This document shows, in pieces, positions 27,500-36,435 of a stretch of 64,000 nt of DNA. A program made the position numbers and the translations under genes. The notes beneath the pieces are model-generated. The model worked only from the letters and a program-made list of their open reading frames with translations, was not told the DNA's origin and searched no databases. Numbering within the stretch: position 1 is the stretch's first letter; every line of letters starts with the position of its first letter. The stretch spans positions 1 through 64,000 of the forward strand of contig CAZWBR010000001.1 of assembly GCA_964632305.1 (NCBI GenBank). Reading direction: 5' to 3'. The stretch comes from CAZWBR01 sp964632305. GTDB taxonomy: Bacteria > Bacteroidota > Bacteroidia > Bacteroidales > Prolixibacteraceae.

Positions 27500-29464
27500 A
27501 TGAGTGATTTAGAAAACAATATTGAATCCAACGGGTCGAACAGCTACGGAGCCGACAGTATTCAGGTACTCGAAGGTCTTGAAGCGGTAAGGAAACGACC
27601 TGCCATGTATATCGGAGATGTTAACATTAAAGGTCTCCACCATTTGGTTTATGAAGTTGTTGACAACTCTATAGATGAAGCGCTTGCCGGTCATTGCAGC
27701 AATATCGACGTGATTATTCATGAAGATAATTCGATCACCGTGACCGACGATGGTCGTGGTATTCCAACCGAGCTTCACACCGGTGAAAACAAATCAGCGC
27801 TCGAAGTCGTTCTGACCGTTCTTCATGCCGGGGGAAAATTCAACAAGGACAGTTACAAAGTCTCCGGAGGTTTACATGGTGTGGGGGTATCGTGTGTTAA
27901 CGCTCTCTCCAGTTACCTTAGGGCTGAGATTCACCGTGAAGGGAAAATTTGGGAACAGGAATTTGAAAAAGGGGCTCCTCTGGGAGACATCAAGATCATC
28001 GGAGAATCGGACCGTACCGGGACTATTATCACGTTTAAACCGGATGATTCTATTTTTACCACCACCGATTACAAGTACGACATTCTTTCTGCCCGTTTGC
28101 GGGAGCTGGCCTTCCTGAACAAGAACATTAAGCTCAGGATCACCGACCGGCGGGTCAAGGACGATGGAGGCTACAAGACCGAGCTCTTTCACTCGGAAGC
28201 CGGTCTGTCAGAATTCGTCGACTACCTTGACGGGATGCGCGAACGGTTGATTGAAGAAACGATCCACATCTCCACTGAGAAGAATGATGTCCCGGTCGAG
28301 ATTGGCATGTGCTACAACTCCTCCTTCACCGAGAATGTCCACTCTTATGTCAACAATATCAATACCATAGAGGGTGGGACCCACCTAACCGGCTTCCGCC
28401 GCGGCTTAACCCGTACTCTGAAGACTTATGCCGAACAGAGTGGGATGCTTCAGAAACTGAAGTTTGAGATCGCAGGTGATGACTTCCGCGAAGGATTGAC
28501 CGCTGTCGTTTCAGTAAAAGTTCAGGAGCCACAGTTCGAAGGTCAGACCAAGACCAAGCTGGGAAACTCAGAGATCAGCGCTTCAGTTGATCAGGCGGTC
28601 AGTGAGATGCTGGCCAACTACCTGGAGGAACATCCCCGCGAGGCCAAACTGATTGTGAACAAAGTTATTCTGGCTGCTACGGCACGTCATGCCGCCAGAA
28701 AAGCGCGTGAACTTGTTCAGCGTAAAAATGTTCTTTCCGGTGGTGGACTGCCCGGGAAACTGGCCGACTGCTCCGATAAAGATCCGGCTCAATGCGAAGT
28801 GTTCCTCGTCGAAGGGGACTCTGCAGGGGGTACAGCCAAACAGGGACGCGACCGTCGTTTCCAGGCCATCCTCCCGTTAAGGGGGAAAATCCTCAATGTC
28901 GAGAAAGCAATGACTCACAAGGTCTTTGACAGTGAGGAAATCCGCAACATCTATACCGCCCTTGGGGTTTCGATCGGAACGGAAGAAGATCAGAAAGCCC
29001 TGAACATGGATAAGCTTCGTTATCACAAGATTGTGATCATGACCGATGCCGATGTCGACGGATCGCATATCGCCACGCTGATTATGACCTTCTTCTTCCG
29101 CTATATGCAAGACCTGATCCTTAACGGATATCTCTATATTGCTACCCCTCCGTTGTACCTTGTCAAGAAAGGGAACCGGGAACAGTATTGCTGGAACGAA
29201 CAGCAACGACTGAAACTGATCGAAGAGTGGGGCGCCGGAAATGAAAAAAGTGTCCATGTACAGCGTTACAAAGGTCTTGGTGAAATGAACGCCGAACAGC
29301 TTTGGGAAACGACCATGAACCCCGAGCAACGTACCCTGCGGCAGGTTACCATCGAAAGTGCGGCCGAAGCCGACCACGTCTTCTCCATGCTGATGGGTGA
29401 CGATGTTCCGCCTCGACGCAAGTTTATTGAAGACAATGCCACTTATGCCAATATCGACGCATAA
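27500..29464 (+). CDS. gyrB: DNA gyrase subunit B
   Basis: 654 residues from the ATG at 27500 (MSDLENN). A TTG 25 codons upstream is in frame but the extra sequence is not family-like. The GHKL ATPase domain shows YIGD, EVVDNSIDEALAGH, DDGRGIPTE and GGLHGVGVSCVNALS. The transducer domain follows, then the TOPRIM domain with EGDSAGGTAKQGRDR (about 455-470) and DADVDGSHI (about 516-524), and the C-terminal QRYKGLGEMN. With GyrA it introduces negative supercoils and is the target of aminocoumarins. GyrA is not in the window. Confidence 0.97.
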   Translation: MSDLENNIESNGSNSYGADSIQVLEGLEAVRKRPAMYIGDVNIKGLHHLVYEVVDNSIDEALAGHCSNIDVIIHEDNSITVTDDGRGIPTELHTGENKSALEVVLTVLHAGGKFNKDSYKVSGGLHGVGVSCVNALSSYLRAEIHREGKIWEQEFEKGAPLGDIKIIGESDRTGTIITFKPDDSIFTTTDYKYDILSARLRELAFLNKNIKLRITDRRVKDDGGYKTELFHSEAGLSEFVDYLDGMRERLIEETIHISTEKNDVPVEIGMCYNSSFTENVHSYVNNINTIEGGTHLTGFRRGLTRTLKTYAEQSGMLQKLKFEIAGDDFREGLTAVVSVKVQEPQFEGQTKTKLGNSEISASVDQAVSEMLANYLEEHPREAKLIVNKVILAATARHAARKARELVQRKNVLSGGGLPGKLADCSDKDPAQCEVFLVEGDSAGGTAKQGRDRRFQAILPLRGKILNVEKAMTHKVFDSEEIRNIYTALGVSIGTEEDQKALNMDKLRYHKIVIMTDADVDGSHIATLIMTFFFRYMQDLILNGYLYIATPPLYLVKKGNREQYCWNEQQRLKLIEEWGAGNEKSVHVQRYKGLGEMNAEQLWETTMNPEQRTLRQVTIESAAEADHVFSMLMGDDVPPRRKFIEDNATYANIDA

Positions 29465-29470
29465 TCGCCT

Positions 29471-29495
29471 AAAAGACCGGGGAAACCGGTCTTTT
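29471..29495 (+). terminator. Terminator after gyrB
   Basis: AAAAGACCGG (29471-29480) pairs perfectly with CCGGTCTTTT (29486-29495), loop GGAAA. Confidence 0.8.
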
Positions 29496-29529
29496 ATATT
29501 TTAGTTTAAACGAGTAATCCGATCAAGCT

Positions 29530-30120
29530 ATGAACATCTGTGTTTTCTCCTCTTCGAGTAACGCTATCCCTGATCTCTATTTCAAAGAAGCCAATGACCT
29601 GGGGACCCTGATAGGTGATAATGGCTGGGACCTTGTTTACGGGGGATCGAATGTCGGGCTTATGCATGAATGCGCCGAAGCGGCCCGCGCGGCCGGGGCC
29701 AAATCACTTGGAATTATCCCTGAAACCATCCATAGCCGGAAACTGGGCTCGGTCAATGACCATGAACAGATTATCACGCCCAACATGCGGGAGAGAAAAT
29801 ACCTGATGCGGAAGCGTTCCGATGCTTTTATCGCCCTTCCCGGCGGGTTTGGTACCCTGGAGGAGATACTCGAAGTTATCACGTTAAAACAACTGCATTA
29901 CCACAACAAAGCTATCGTCTTTATCAATACCAACGGTTATTACGATCTGCTGTTGGCCCAATTCGAAAGGGCATACGAGGAAACTTTTGCCCGTGAAGAT
30001 TATCGCAAAATGTATTTTGTAGCCACCAACTCTGAAGAAGCAATCAGCTATATCCGGGATTATCAGCCTGAGGAGCTGGGTGCCAAGTGGTTTGATGTCC
30101 CGGGGAAGAGTGCTAAATAA
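29530..30120 (+). CDS. LOG family protein (cytokinin riboside 5'-monophosphate phosphoribohydrolase-like)
   Basis: 196 residues. The Rossmann-type fold shows the LOG signatures YGGSNVGLM (about 37-45), MRERKYLMRKRSDAFIALPGG and PGGFGTLEE (about 100-108), the last being the catalytic PGGxGTxxE. Enzymes of this family split nucleoside 5'-monophosphates into base and ribose 5-phosphate; in bacteria the usual substrate is often AMP or an unknown nucleotide. The gene stands alone after the gyrB terminator. Confidence 0.92.
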   Translation: MNICVFSSSSNAIPDLYFKEANDLGTLIGDNGWDLVYGGSNVGLMHECAEAARAAGAKSLGIIPETIHSRKLGSVNDHEQIITPNMRERKYLMRKRSDAFIALPGGFGTLEEILEVITLKQLHYHNKAIVFINTNGYYDLLLAQFERAYEETFAREDYRKMYFVATNSEEAISYIRDYQPEELGAKWFDVPGKSAK

Positions 30121-30155
30121 AGATCACTTTCAAAAAATAAACGGCATTATTGTGA

Positions 30156-30506
30156 TCAGTGATCCAATCGGAGCCCATCGAGCCGTGTTCCGGCCTGCGG
30201 TTCCAATCTAAAAATCTCTTTTAAATCGGGACAGGGATAATCGTTACAGCCGGCACAATTTTCCAATCCTTTCGCGGCGACACAACTCCGAATCCTGCAA
30301 TCGCGGCATCCCGAAAAGAGACGCTCTTTTGATGACCGGCAGCCGTCGCAGTCGGTGACCTGTTCCGGCTCTATTTCGAGGCCGTATAGTTCCCTGCATT
30401 GCCGGGCAATCGATTCCCGCATCAACTTATGCTTCTCCTGATCCTGTTCCCGTGTAGCCAGATAGATTGGACAGCTTTCGCATTTTAATCCGCAACAGGC
30501 CATCAT
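30156..30506 (-). CDS. DUF3795 cysteine-rich protein
   Basis: 116 residues from the ATG at 30506 (the second ATG at 30503 is equally possible). It has many cysteines in the pattern CCGLKCESCPIYLAT near the N terminus, then CDGCRSS, SGCRDCRIRSC and ENCAGCNDYPC. This matches DUF3795, a family of small proteins thought to bind zinc or a metal cluster. No function is established. Confidence 0.85.
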   Translation of the reverse strand: MMACCGLKCESCPIYLATREQDQEKHKLMRESIARQCRELYGLEIEPEQVTDCDGCRSSKERLFSGCRDCRIRSCVAAKGLENCAGCNDYPCPDLKEIFRLEPQAGTRLDGLRLDH

Positions 30507-30588
30507 CTCCTTATCAATTGTATTTCCATACGCCTCATCGATAATAATCTTAAAATAGGCAGAATTACTTACAAGATCACTTTACGTT

Positions 30589-30738
30589 TTAACTTAGATA
30601 CGAGACATGGGTGCGAAGAAGATCCCAATTAAAGCCTTCAAAAAGATTGTAGCGGTCGAAAATCAGGATTAGGATCAGCATAATCAACAGCCTATTCAGG
30701 AAATGTTGACAGTCGAATTTTGTGATGATCTTTCTCAT
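30589..30738 (-). CDS. Possible 49-residue membrane protein
   Basis: A 50-codon frame from the ATG at 30738 to TAA at 30589. The protein begins MRKIITKFDC, has one strongly hydrophobic helix (LLIMLILILIF, about 17-27) and a charged C-terminal part (FEGFNWDLLRTHVSYLS). It is the only notable item in the 370-bp space between DUF3795 and recX. Positive residues at the N terminus would place that end in the cytoplasm. It could also be a chance frame; there is no family match I recognise. Confidence 0.35.
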   Translation of the reverse strand: MRKIITKFDCQHFLNRLLIMLILILIFDRYNLFEGFNWDLLRTHVSYLS

Positions 30739-30875
30739 AGCGTTCAGTGTTTAGTTATTCATTCACGAAATCCGCAACCATATATCTAATATAACTCAAT
30801 TTTTTTATAATTCAAGTCATCTCTATCAGATAATTAGTATTTCCAATAAAAACAGGGATGTTAAATAAAGGCGCT

Positions 30876-31364
30876 TTACAAATCTTGCCCGCCCAATAGT
30901 TGTCGTGCAATTTGAAAAGAGAGTTCGGCCTCGAAACCGTGACTCTGGGCAAAGGCGGCCAGTTTGGCGGTTTTCTCATAATCGTTCCGACCTCTAACGG
31001 TTCGGAGTTTTGGTTTCATCAAACTGATTATTGTATCCCGGTAAGCATGGTCCGTAATCTCGTCAAAAGCATCGGAAATCTCAGTGGCACCAATCTCTTT
31101 TTGTCGCAGCATATAAGCGATCTTGATCCTCCCCCACTTGTTGAATCTGAATTTATCGCGAACAAAGCTAACGGCATACCGACGATCGTCGACATATTTC
31201 TCACTGACCAAGAATTCAACCGCTTTGGCGATCTCCTCTTCGGTTAGCTCCCACTCTTTCAATTTCAGAACAACCTCAGAAGTACATTTTTCTGATTTAC
31301 TGCACAATGCAGTTATCCTTAAAATTGCCTGGCGGTATTCGGGCCTTGAAGGTTGATCGGTCAT
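30876..31364 (-). CDS. recX: Regulatory protein RecX
   Basis: 162 residues from the ATG at 31364 (MTDQPSRPEYRQAILRI); a TTG six codons upstream is weaker. RecX limits RecA filament growth. The three-helix repeats are visible: ALCSKSEKCTSEVVLKLKEWEL, KAVEFLVSEKYVDDRRYAVSFVRDKFRFNKWGRIKIAYMLRQKEI, and the C-terminal KTAKLAAFAQSHGFEAELSFQIARQLL. The YVDDRRYAxSFVRDK core is the clearest signature. recA is not nearby, which is usual in this phylum. Confidence 0.92.
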   Translation of the reverse strand: MTDQPSRPEYRQAILRITALCSKSEKCTSEVVLKLKEWELTEEEIAKAVEFLVSEKYVDDRRYAVSFVRDKFRFNKWGRIKIAYMLRQKEIGATEISDAFDEITDHAYRDTIISLMKPKLRTVRGRNDYEKTAKLAAFAQSHGFEAELSFQIARQLLGGQDL

Positions 31365-31551
31365 TGGAGTCCTTTTGAACAAAAATAATCAAATTTCCAC
31401 AAATATTGGATCAGGAAAAACCTATAGTTGTGTTGGTTACTTTGATAATCACCTGAGTTAGCATAATCTGATATTGCCTTTATCCGTGGAAGAAGCTCCT
31501 GTATTTGGGTAATAAATTGGATTGAACGAATTTTAGGATAAAAAAGCTATT

Positions 31552-33495
31552 TCAATCGTTAATCCTGCTTATGCGCCGTTTCTCACTGACAGAAATAACA
31601 ATCGGCACTTTCTCCTCGATCACGTTACTGGTATCGAGGCCGAGGGCTTTCACATCAGTGATCCCAAAGCGGCGAACAAAGTTATGCAGCCCCATGGTAA
31701 ACCGTTTCACCGGTGAGAGCTGATAATCGTTGGTGAGGATACGGTCGAGATTGATAAAGAGAAAGTCGGCCGGAATGGCATAGGGTTTCAGTGAATCGTA
31801 CTGACTGGTCATACTGATCTCCCCGTTCTTCTCCATATCTTCCAGTACCTGACGGAAATAAAAATTGATACGTCGCTCGATCTTAAAGCCCAGCCTGAAC
31901 TCCACCTTGATCAAGACCCCGGGGATAATATGATGGACAACATATTCGAAGGTGTCGGGCGATTCAACATTATCGATGTGCAGAAACCAGTAGGTATTGG
32001 CCCGTTTGGGATGTTTGTTGAAAATCGAGTACATGATCTTCGATTCAACCTGATCCAGCTCATTGGCTTTGGTGATATATACCAGGTTGGTGGCTATTTT
32101 AGGCACAGAAGCATCGAGGCTCAATGCACGGAACAACTCCAGATCTTTACGGTAATTCACGAAGGTGATGTACTGGTTCTTGATCTTCCGTCCAAAATAC
32201 CAGCCATACATGACGGTGAAAAACATCAGGGCCAACACGATGGTCAACCAGCCTCCGTTGACAAATTTGTGCAGGTTGGCATAAAGAAAGGTCCCCTCAA
32301 TTGTAAGGAAAAGCAGCAGCAGGAAAGTGACGGTGACCCGATTCACCTTACGGTTACGTAGATAGACCGACAACAGTAACGTGGTCATAATCATCGTAAT
32401 TGTAATAGACAATCCGTAGGCTGCCTCCATTTTAGACGATTCGCCGAAGAAGATCACCACGAACGTGCAGGCAATCCAGAGGAACCAGTTCACAAATGGA
32501 ATATAGACCTGCCCTTTTATGATGGTGGGATACAATATTTTGATCTTGGGCCAGAGGTTCAGGGAGACGGCTTCGCTGATCAGGGTATAGGAACCGCTGA
32601 TCAGCGCCTGACTGGCAATGATGGCCGCGGCTGTGGCAATAATGATTCCAGGCATCAGGAACCAGTGGGGCATGATGGCATAAAAAGTATTCATATCCTT
32701 AGCCTGATCAAGATGGTTGAGCAACCAGGCACCCTGACCAAAATAGTTGATCAGCAACGATATCTTAACAAAGATCCACGATAAGCGAATATTTTGGATA
32801 CCGCAATGGCCCAAATCAGAATAGAGTGCTTCAGCCCCCGTGGTCGAAAGAAAGACGGCTCCCAGCAAGATGACTGCTCCCGGATAATTGACCAGAAACT
32901 GGATAGCATAGACCGGATTAAGTGCTGCCAGAACTTCGGCGCCCTGTGCCAATTGCCCAAGACCTAAAACACTCAACATCAGGAACCACACCAGCATAAC
33001 TGGGCCAAAAGCTTTCCCCATAAAACCTGTCCCAAACTGCTGAAAAAAGAAGAGCAGCGTTAAGATGGTAAGAACCAGCGGAACGACAGGTACTGAAGGA
33101 TTGATCAGTTGCAGCCCCTCGATGGAGGAAGTAACCGTAATGGAAGGGGTAATAATCCCGTCGGCTAATAAGGCACTACCACCTACCATCGTAACAATGG
33201 CAATCAGGTCGCTTTTCTTTTTAATCAGGGCAAATAGAGCAAAGATACCTCCTTCTCCGTGGTTGTCGGCCCGAAGGGTGATGATCACATATTTGAGAGT
33301 GGTCTGAAGAGTCAGCGTCCAGAAAATACAGGACAATGCGCCAAAAATCAACATTCTGTTCACCTCAACTGCCCCTGAGGTGATTGCTTTCATCACATAA
33401 AGCGGACTGGTACCAATATCGCCGAATACAATCCCTAGCGTGATAATCAAACCGGCTAACGATACTTTACCAATCCCATGATTCTGTTTCCCCAT
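31552..33495 (-). CDS. kup: KUP-type potassium uptake permease
   Basis: 647 residues from the ATG at 33495 (MGKQNHGIGKVSLAGL); an upstream TTG frame adds 19 non-conserved residues. The family signature GIVFGDIGTSPLYV is at about 20-33, followed by GGEGGIFAL-like EGGIFALFALIKKK and about 12 membrane helices to residue ~430. A cytoplasmic C-terminal domain of ~200 residues follows (TNLVYITKANELDQVESKIMYSIF). It imports K+ with protons across the inner membrane. Some KUP proteins respond to c-di-AMP, and cdaA is present in this window, but a link here is only a guess. Confidence 0.95.
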   Translation of the reverse strand: MGKQNHGIGKVSLAGLIITLGIVFGDIGTSPLYVMKAITSGAVEVNRMLIFGALSCIFWTLTLQTTLKYVIITLRADNHGEGGIFALFALIKKKSDLIAIVTMVGGSALLADGIITPSITVTSSIEGLQLINPSVPVVPLVLTILTLLFFFQQFGTGFMGKAFGPVMLVWFLMLSVLGLGQLAQGAEVLAALNPVYAIQFLVNYPGAVILLGAVFLSTTGAEALYSDLGHCGIQNIRLSWIFVKISLLINYFGQGAWLLNHLDQAKDMNTFYAIMPHWFLMPGIIIATAAAIIASQALISGSYTLISEAVSLNLWPKIKILYPTIIKGQVYIPFVNWFLWIACTFVVIFFGESSKMEAAYGLSITITMIMTTLLLSVYLRNRKVNRVTVTFLLLLFLTIEGTFLYANLHKFVNGGWLTIVLALMFFTVMYGWYFGRKIKNQYITFVNYRKDLELFRALSLDASVPKIATNLVYITKANELDQVESKIMYSIFNKHPKRANTYWFLHIDNVESPDTFEYVVHHIIPGVLIKVEFRLGFKIERRINFYFRQVLEDMEKNGEISMTSQYDSLKPYAIPADFLFINLDRILTNDYQLSPVKRFTMGLHNFVRRFGITDVKALGLDTSNVIEEKVPIVISVSEKRRISRIND

Positions 33496-33635
33496 AATCA
33501 AGCTCTCTTTGCTTTTAACCTGTTCTAAAACAAGGGCGCGAAGATATAACAACTCAGGGAAACTTTACCCACCTGCTTCCCTGTGAATGAAATATTTAAG
33601 ATTGCGGTAACATCGCTTCAGACAGAAGTAACATG

Positions 33636-34046
33636 TTACGCTAAAACCCCTGCCTTTTTCTGTCTGATTAACCAATAGCTCATCAGCGTTTCGACGATCC
33701 CAACCACGAAGTAAATCGGTTGAAGAATACTGCAATAACCGATCCAGAAAATCTGGAAACCAATCCATAACATCATCAGGATGCCCAAAAGGAAAGCAAG
33801 ATCACCGGCCCGCTTCATCTTCCTGAAAGAGAGAATAGCTCCCAAAATATTTCCCAATCCGTTTACGATAAAAAGAAAAAGACCGGGGATAAGGAAATTG
33901 GAGAACGGTGAGTTGACTAACAGTTCTGTAGTCATCTGAATGGCAGTACCACTTGGGTCTTTGATCATGGCGAAGCCTGCAGGCAACGCTCCCAACGCGA
34001 TTAAAACCTGTAAGATTCCCAGGTAAAGAGGGATCCTCGATTTCAT
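33636..34046 (-). CDS. Small polytopic membrane protein
   Basis: 136 residues from the ATG at 34046, which overlaps the stop of the upstream lipoprotein gene in an ATGA arrangement. Longer starts lie inside that gene and are less likely. Four membrane helices are predicted (about 4-24, 46-66, 76-92 and 95-125). No enzymatic motif is seen, and I do not recognise a named family. Coupling to the lipoprotein gene suggests the two products act together at the envelope. Confidence 0.7.
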   Translation of the reverse strand: MKSRIPLYLGILQVLIALGALPAGFAMIKDPSGTAIQMTTELLVNSPFSNFLIPGLFLFIVNGLGNILGAILSFRKMKRAGDLAFLLGILMMLWIGFQIFWIGYCSILQPIYFVVGIVETLMSYWLIRQKKAGVLA

Positions 34047-34351
34047 TTGCAGCATTTTTTCGATCCTCTGCAACCCAGGAAACCCCATCCCCCGCTTCCG
34101 ATCAAAAATCCGAAAGCATACCAGGCTCCGCTGTTATTCTGGGCATATACGGTGATATCGTCACGGAACAACATCACGATCAAATCAATAGGGGCTATAA
34201 TACCATGCCACAACCCGCTCCAGAAGCCATAAGTCTTGCCGGTTAGACAGGTCGAGACATCCTCGTTCGCGGCACAACCCGAAAGCATCAGCACCAAAGC
34301 CACTGTGCCAATTAAAACAGGAATAGAATAATTTTTTGCAGTCGATTTCAT
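34043..34351 (-). CDS. Small lipoprotein
   Basis: 102 residues from the ATG at 34351 (MKSTAKNYSIPVLIGTVALVLMLSGCAAN). This start gives a standard lipoprotein signal with lipobox LSGC (lipidated Cys22). An ATG at 34396 is in frame but lies within a repeated 25-mer also found at 46497, so it is rejected. The mature part has a conserved-looking block FWSGLWHGIIAPIDLIVMLF, then VYAQNNSGAWYAFGFLIG and a cysteine-rich tail (CRGSKKCCK). A small widespread family has similar sequence, without known function. Confidence 0.7.
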   Translation of the reverse strand: MKSTAKNYSIPVLIGTVALVLMLSGCAANEDVSTCLTGKTYGFWSGLWHGIIAPIDLIVMLFRDDITVYAQNNSGAWYAFGFLIGSGGWGFLGCRGSKKCCK

Positions 34352-34386
34352 TGGAAGTAGATTTATTAAGTAAGGATGCAATTTAC

Positions 34387-34447
34387 GAATTTCCATACTA
34401 CCAATAACAATAAATGACCATCAATGACAATAAGTGACCATCAGTGC
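34387..34447. repeat. Ten-bp periodic repeat, copy 1
   Basis: GAATTTCCATACTACC followed by degenerate 10-mers of the AATGACCATC type. The 25 bp at 34387-34411 are identical to 46497-46521. It fills the gap between the thioesterase and lipoprotein genes. Confidence 0.65.
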
Positions 34448-34879
34448 CTACTTCACCACAACCCCCTCATCATAAGCCAGGATATTCTTTTTCCAATGTT
34501 CTGGAATCGGGATACTGCATTGTTGCGGGAGCGAATAACAAACCAACACTGCCGTACAGGTTGAGAGCAGTGATCCGCTGTGTTCATCCAGGATGCGGTG
34601 TTCCAGGGTCAGGCTTTTATGGCCAATAACGGCAACCCGGGTCTCTACCAGGATCTTGGTCCTCATAAAGATCGGCTTCAGGTAATCAATCTTGATCGAT
34701 GCCCCAACAAATCCCAGCGTCACAAAATCCAGGTCAGGAAGCACCTCGTCGAAATAACTCACCTTACCCGCATCGTAATAGTTTTGATAGACGGTATTTG
34801 AAACATGTCCCAGCATATCCACATCACTGAAACGCACCTGAACCGGTACAATATTTTTGTAAACTGCCTGTTCTTCCAT
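34448..34879 (-). CDS. Acyl-CoA thioesterase, hot-dog fold (4-hydroxybenzoyl-CoA thioesterase type)
   Basis: 143 residues from the ATG at 34879. The N-terminal motif VRFSDVDMLGHVSNTVYQNYYD (about 12-33) is the 4HBT active-site signature with the catalytic Asp in D-x-x-G-H-V-x-N. The rest follows the single hot-dog fold (FVTLGFVGASIKIDYLKPIF, ILVETRVAVIGHKSLTLEHRIL). It hydrolyses an acyl-CoA thioester; the acyl group is not predictable. It is 72 bp downstream of the NADH dehydrogenase gene on the same strand. Confidence 0.9.
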   Translation of the reverse strand: MEEQAVYKNIVPVQVRFSDVDMLGHVSNTVYQNYYDAGKVSYFDEVLPDLDFVTLGFVGASIKIDYLKPIFMRTKILVETRVAVIGHKSLTLEHRILDEHSGSLLSTCTAVLVCYSLPQQCSIPIPEHWKKNILAYDEGVVVK

Positions 34880-34951
34880 ATCTATTTTTTTGTAAAAATA
34901 TGTATTTCCTCCAAATGGATACTGCCGTCACCAAAAGGATCTTCCGGTTCA

Positions 34952-36223
34952 TCAAGCTTCCTCTTTGCCAGAGTAGGTAACATCTTTGAGGATCAAACGA
35001 AGTGAGGTATCTTTGGTTATATAGGTCCAGGCCCAATTAATAAAGACAATCAGCTTATTCCGAATACTTAAGATAAGCATCAGATGCAGAAACATCCAGA
35101 CAAACCAGGCAAAATAACCTTTGAACCGCAGAAAAGGCAAATCGACGACTGCCTTATTTTTCCCGATAGTCGCCATCGACCCTAAATTAAGGTATTCATA
35201 GTCTTTCATCGGTTTCCCTTTCAACTCGCGGTATAGATTCCGCCCAAGGTTTCGGGCCTGATTGATCGCCACATTCGCCACCTGCGGGTGTCCTTTCGGA
35301 TATTTTGGCGTCTCCATATAGGCAATATCCCCGACTGCAAAGAGATTGTCATACCCTTCGATGCGGTTGTGCCGGTCAACCCTGATTCTCCCGTTGGGTA
35401 GGATTACCTGCGGGTTCAAACCTTCGATACTGTTGCCCACTACACCGGCGGTCATGATCAGAATAGCACTTTTTATCTGTTCTTTTGTATTTAAGGTCAC
35501 CTGTTTTCCATCATAATCCGTAACAAAAACATTGGTCCTCACGGTAACGCCCAAATTTTTCAGGTACTTTTCAGAGCTCCTTCTGGCCAGTTCACTCATG
35601 TTATTCAGGGTGTGAGCGCTTCCCTCCAACAAAAAAATATTCAGATTATGAAAATCGATCAACGGGAAATCTTTGGGAAGAATATGGGTCTTGATCTCAG
35701 CAAATGCCCCTGCCAGCTCCACCCCGGTAGCTCCTGCACCAACAATAACAATGTTCATCAGATACTCCTTCTCTTCTTCACTGGCCTCTAACGTTCGCTC
35801 GAAATTGAGCAGGATATTATTGCGGATTTCGATGGCATCGTAAGTAGTCTTTAATCTTAGGGCATACTTTTCGAGGTTTCTGTTGCCAATATAATTGGTA
35901 CGGCAACCGATTGCCAGGACCAAATAGTCGTACGGATAGCTCCCGATACTGGTTTCGACAGTTTGCAAATCCGTATTGACCTGAAGCACTTCAGCCAGGC
36001 GAATCTGCATATTTTTCCGCTTTTGAAAGATTTTCCTTAAGGGAAAAGAGATACTGGCCGGCTCGATTTGTGAGGTAGCCACCTGGTAAAAGAGTGGCTG
36101 AAACTGGTGGTGGTTCTGTTTATCGATCAGCAGGACCTCGAATAACTCTTCGTCGAGATGTTCAATCAGTTGAATCCCTGCGAAACCACCGCCAACGACG
36201 ATAACTTTTTTTCTTTCCATCAT
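34952..36223 (-). CDS. Type II NADH dehydrogenase (NAD(P)/FAD-dependent oxidoreductase)
   Basis: 423 residues from the ATG at 36223 (MMERKKVIVVGGGFAG); a TTG two codons upstream is not needed. The first Rossmann motif VVGGGFAGIQ binds FAD, and the second (VIVGAGATGVELAGAFAE, about 160-178) binds NAD(P)H. The FAD-contact motif LFAVGDIAYM is near 295. A hydrophobic C-terminal stretch (YFAWFVWMFLHLMLIL) plus the following helix fits the membrane attachment of NDH-2, which passes electrons from NADH to quinone without pumping protons. Length matches the family. Confidence 0.92.
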   Translation of the reverse strand: MMERKKVIVVGGGFAGIQLIEHLDEELFEVLLIDKQNHHQFQPLFYQVATSQIEPASISFPLRKIFQKRKNMQIRLAEVLQVNTDLQTVETSIGSYPYDYLVLAIGCRTNYIGNRNLEKYALRLKTTYDAIEIRNNILLNFERTLEASEEEKEYLMNIVIVGAGATGVELAGAFAEIKTHILPKDFPLIDFHNLNIFLLEGSAHTLNNMSELARRSSEKYLKNLGVTVRTNVFVTDYDGKQVTLNTKEQIKSAILIMTAGVVGNSIEGLNPQVILPNGRIRVDRHNRIEGYDNLFAVGDIAYMETPKYPKGHPQVANVAINQARNLGRNLYRELKGKPMKDYEYLNLGSMATIGKNKAVVDLPFLRFKGYFAWFVWMFLHLMLILSIRNKLIVFINWAWTYITKDTSLRLILKDVTYSGKEEA

Positions 36224-36435
36224 GATCAAATTTGCTATCGTTGAAAATCCGACAATCAGAAATAAGACGGAATAATAGAGTATTGCAATCGGTCAACGAT
36301 ATCAAATAAACGGATGAGCTCACGATATGTTTTACCCAACCAGCTGAAATCAGGAGGATTAATACAAACTTAAGAGAACAGTAAAAAGCTTTACAAAAAG
36401 ATCATACCCCACCGGCACATCGAAAGTGAAAAGAT

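Noticed and set aside
31552..33495. A functional c-di-AMP to potassium module formed by cdaA and kup in this window
   Set aside because: The two genes are more than 20 kb apart in separate units; the link is general knowledge and not shown by this sequence.
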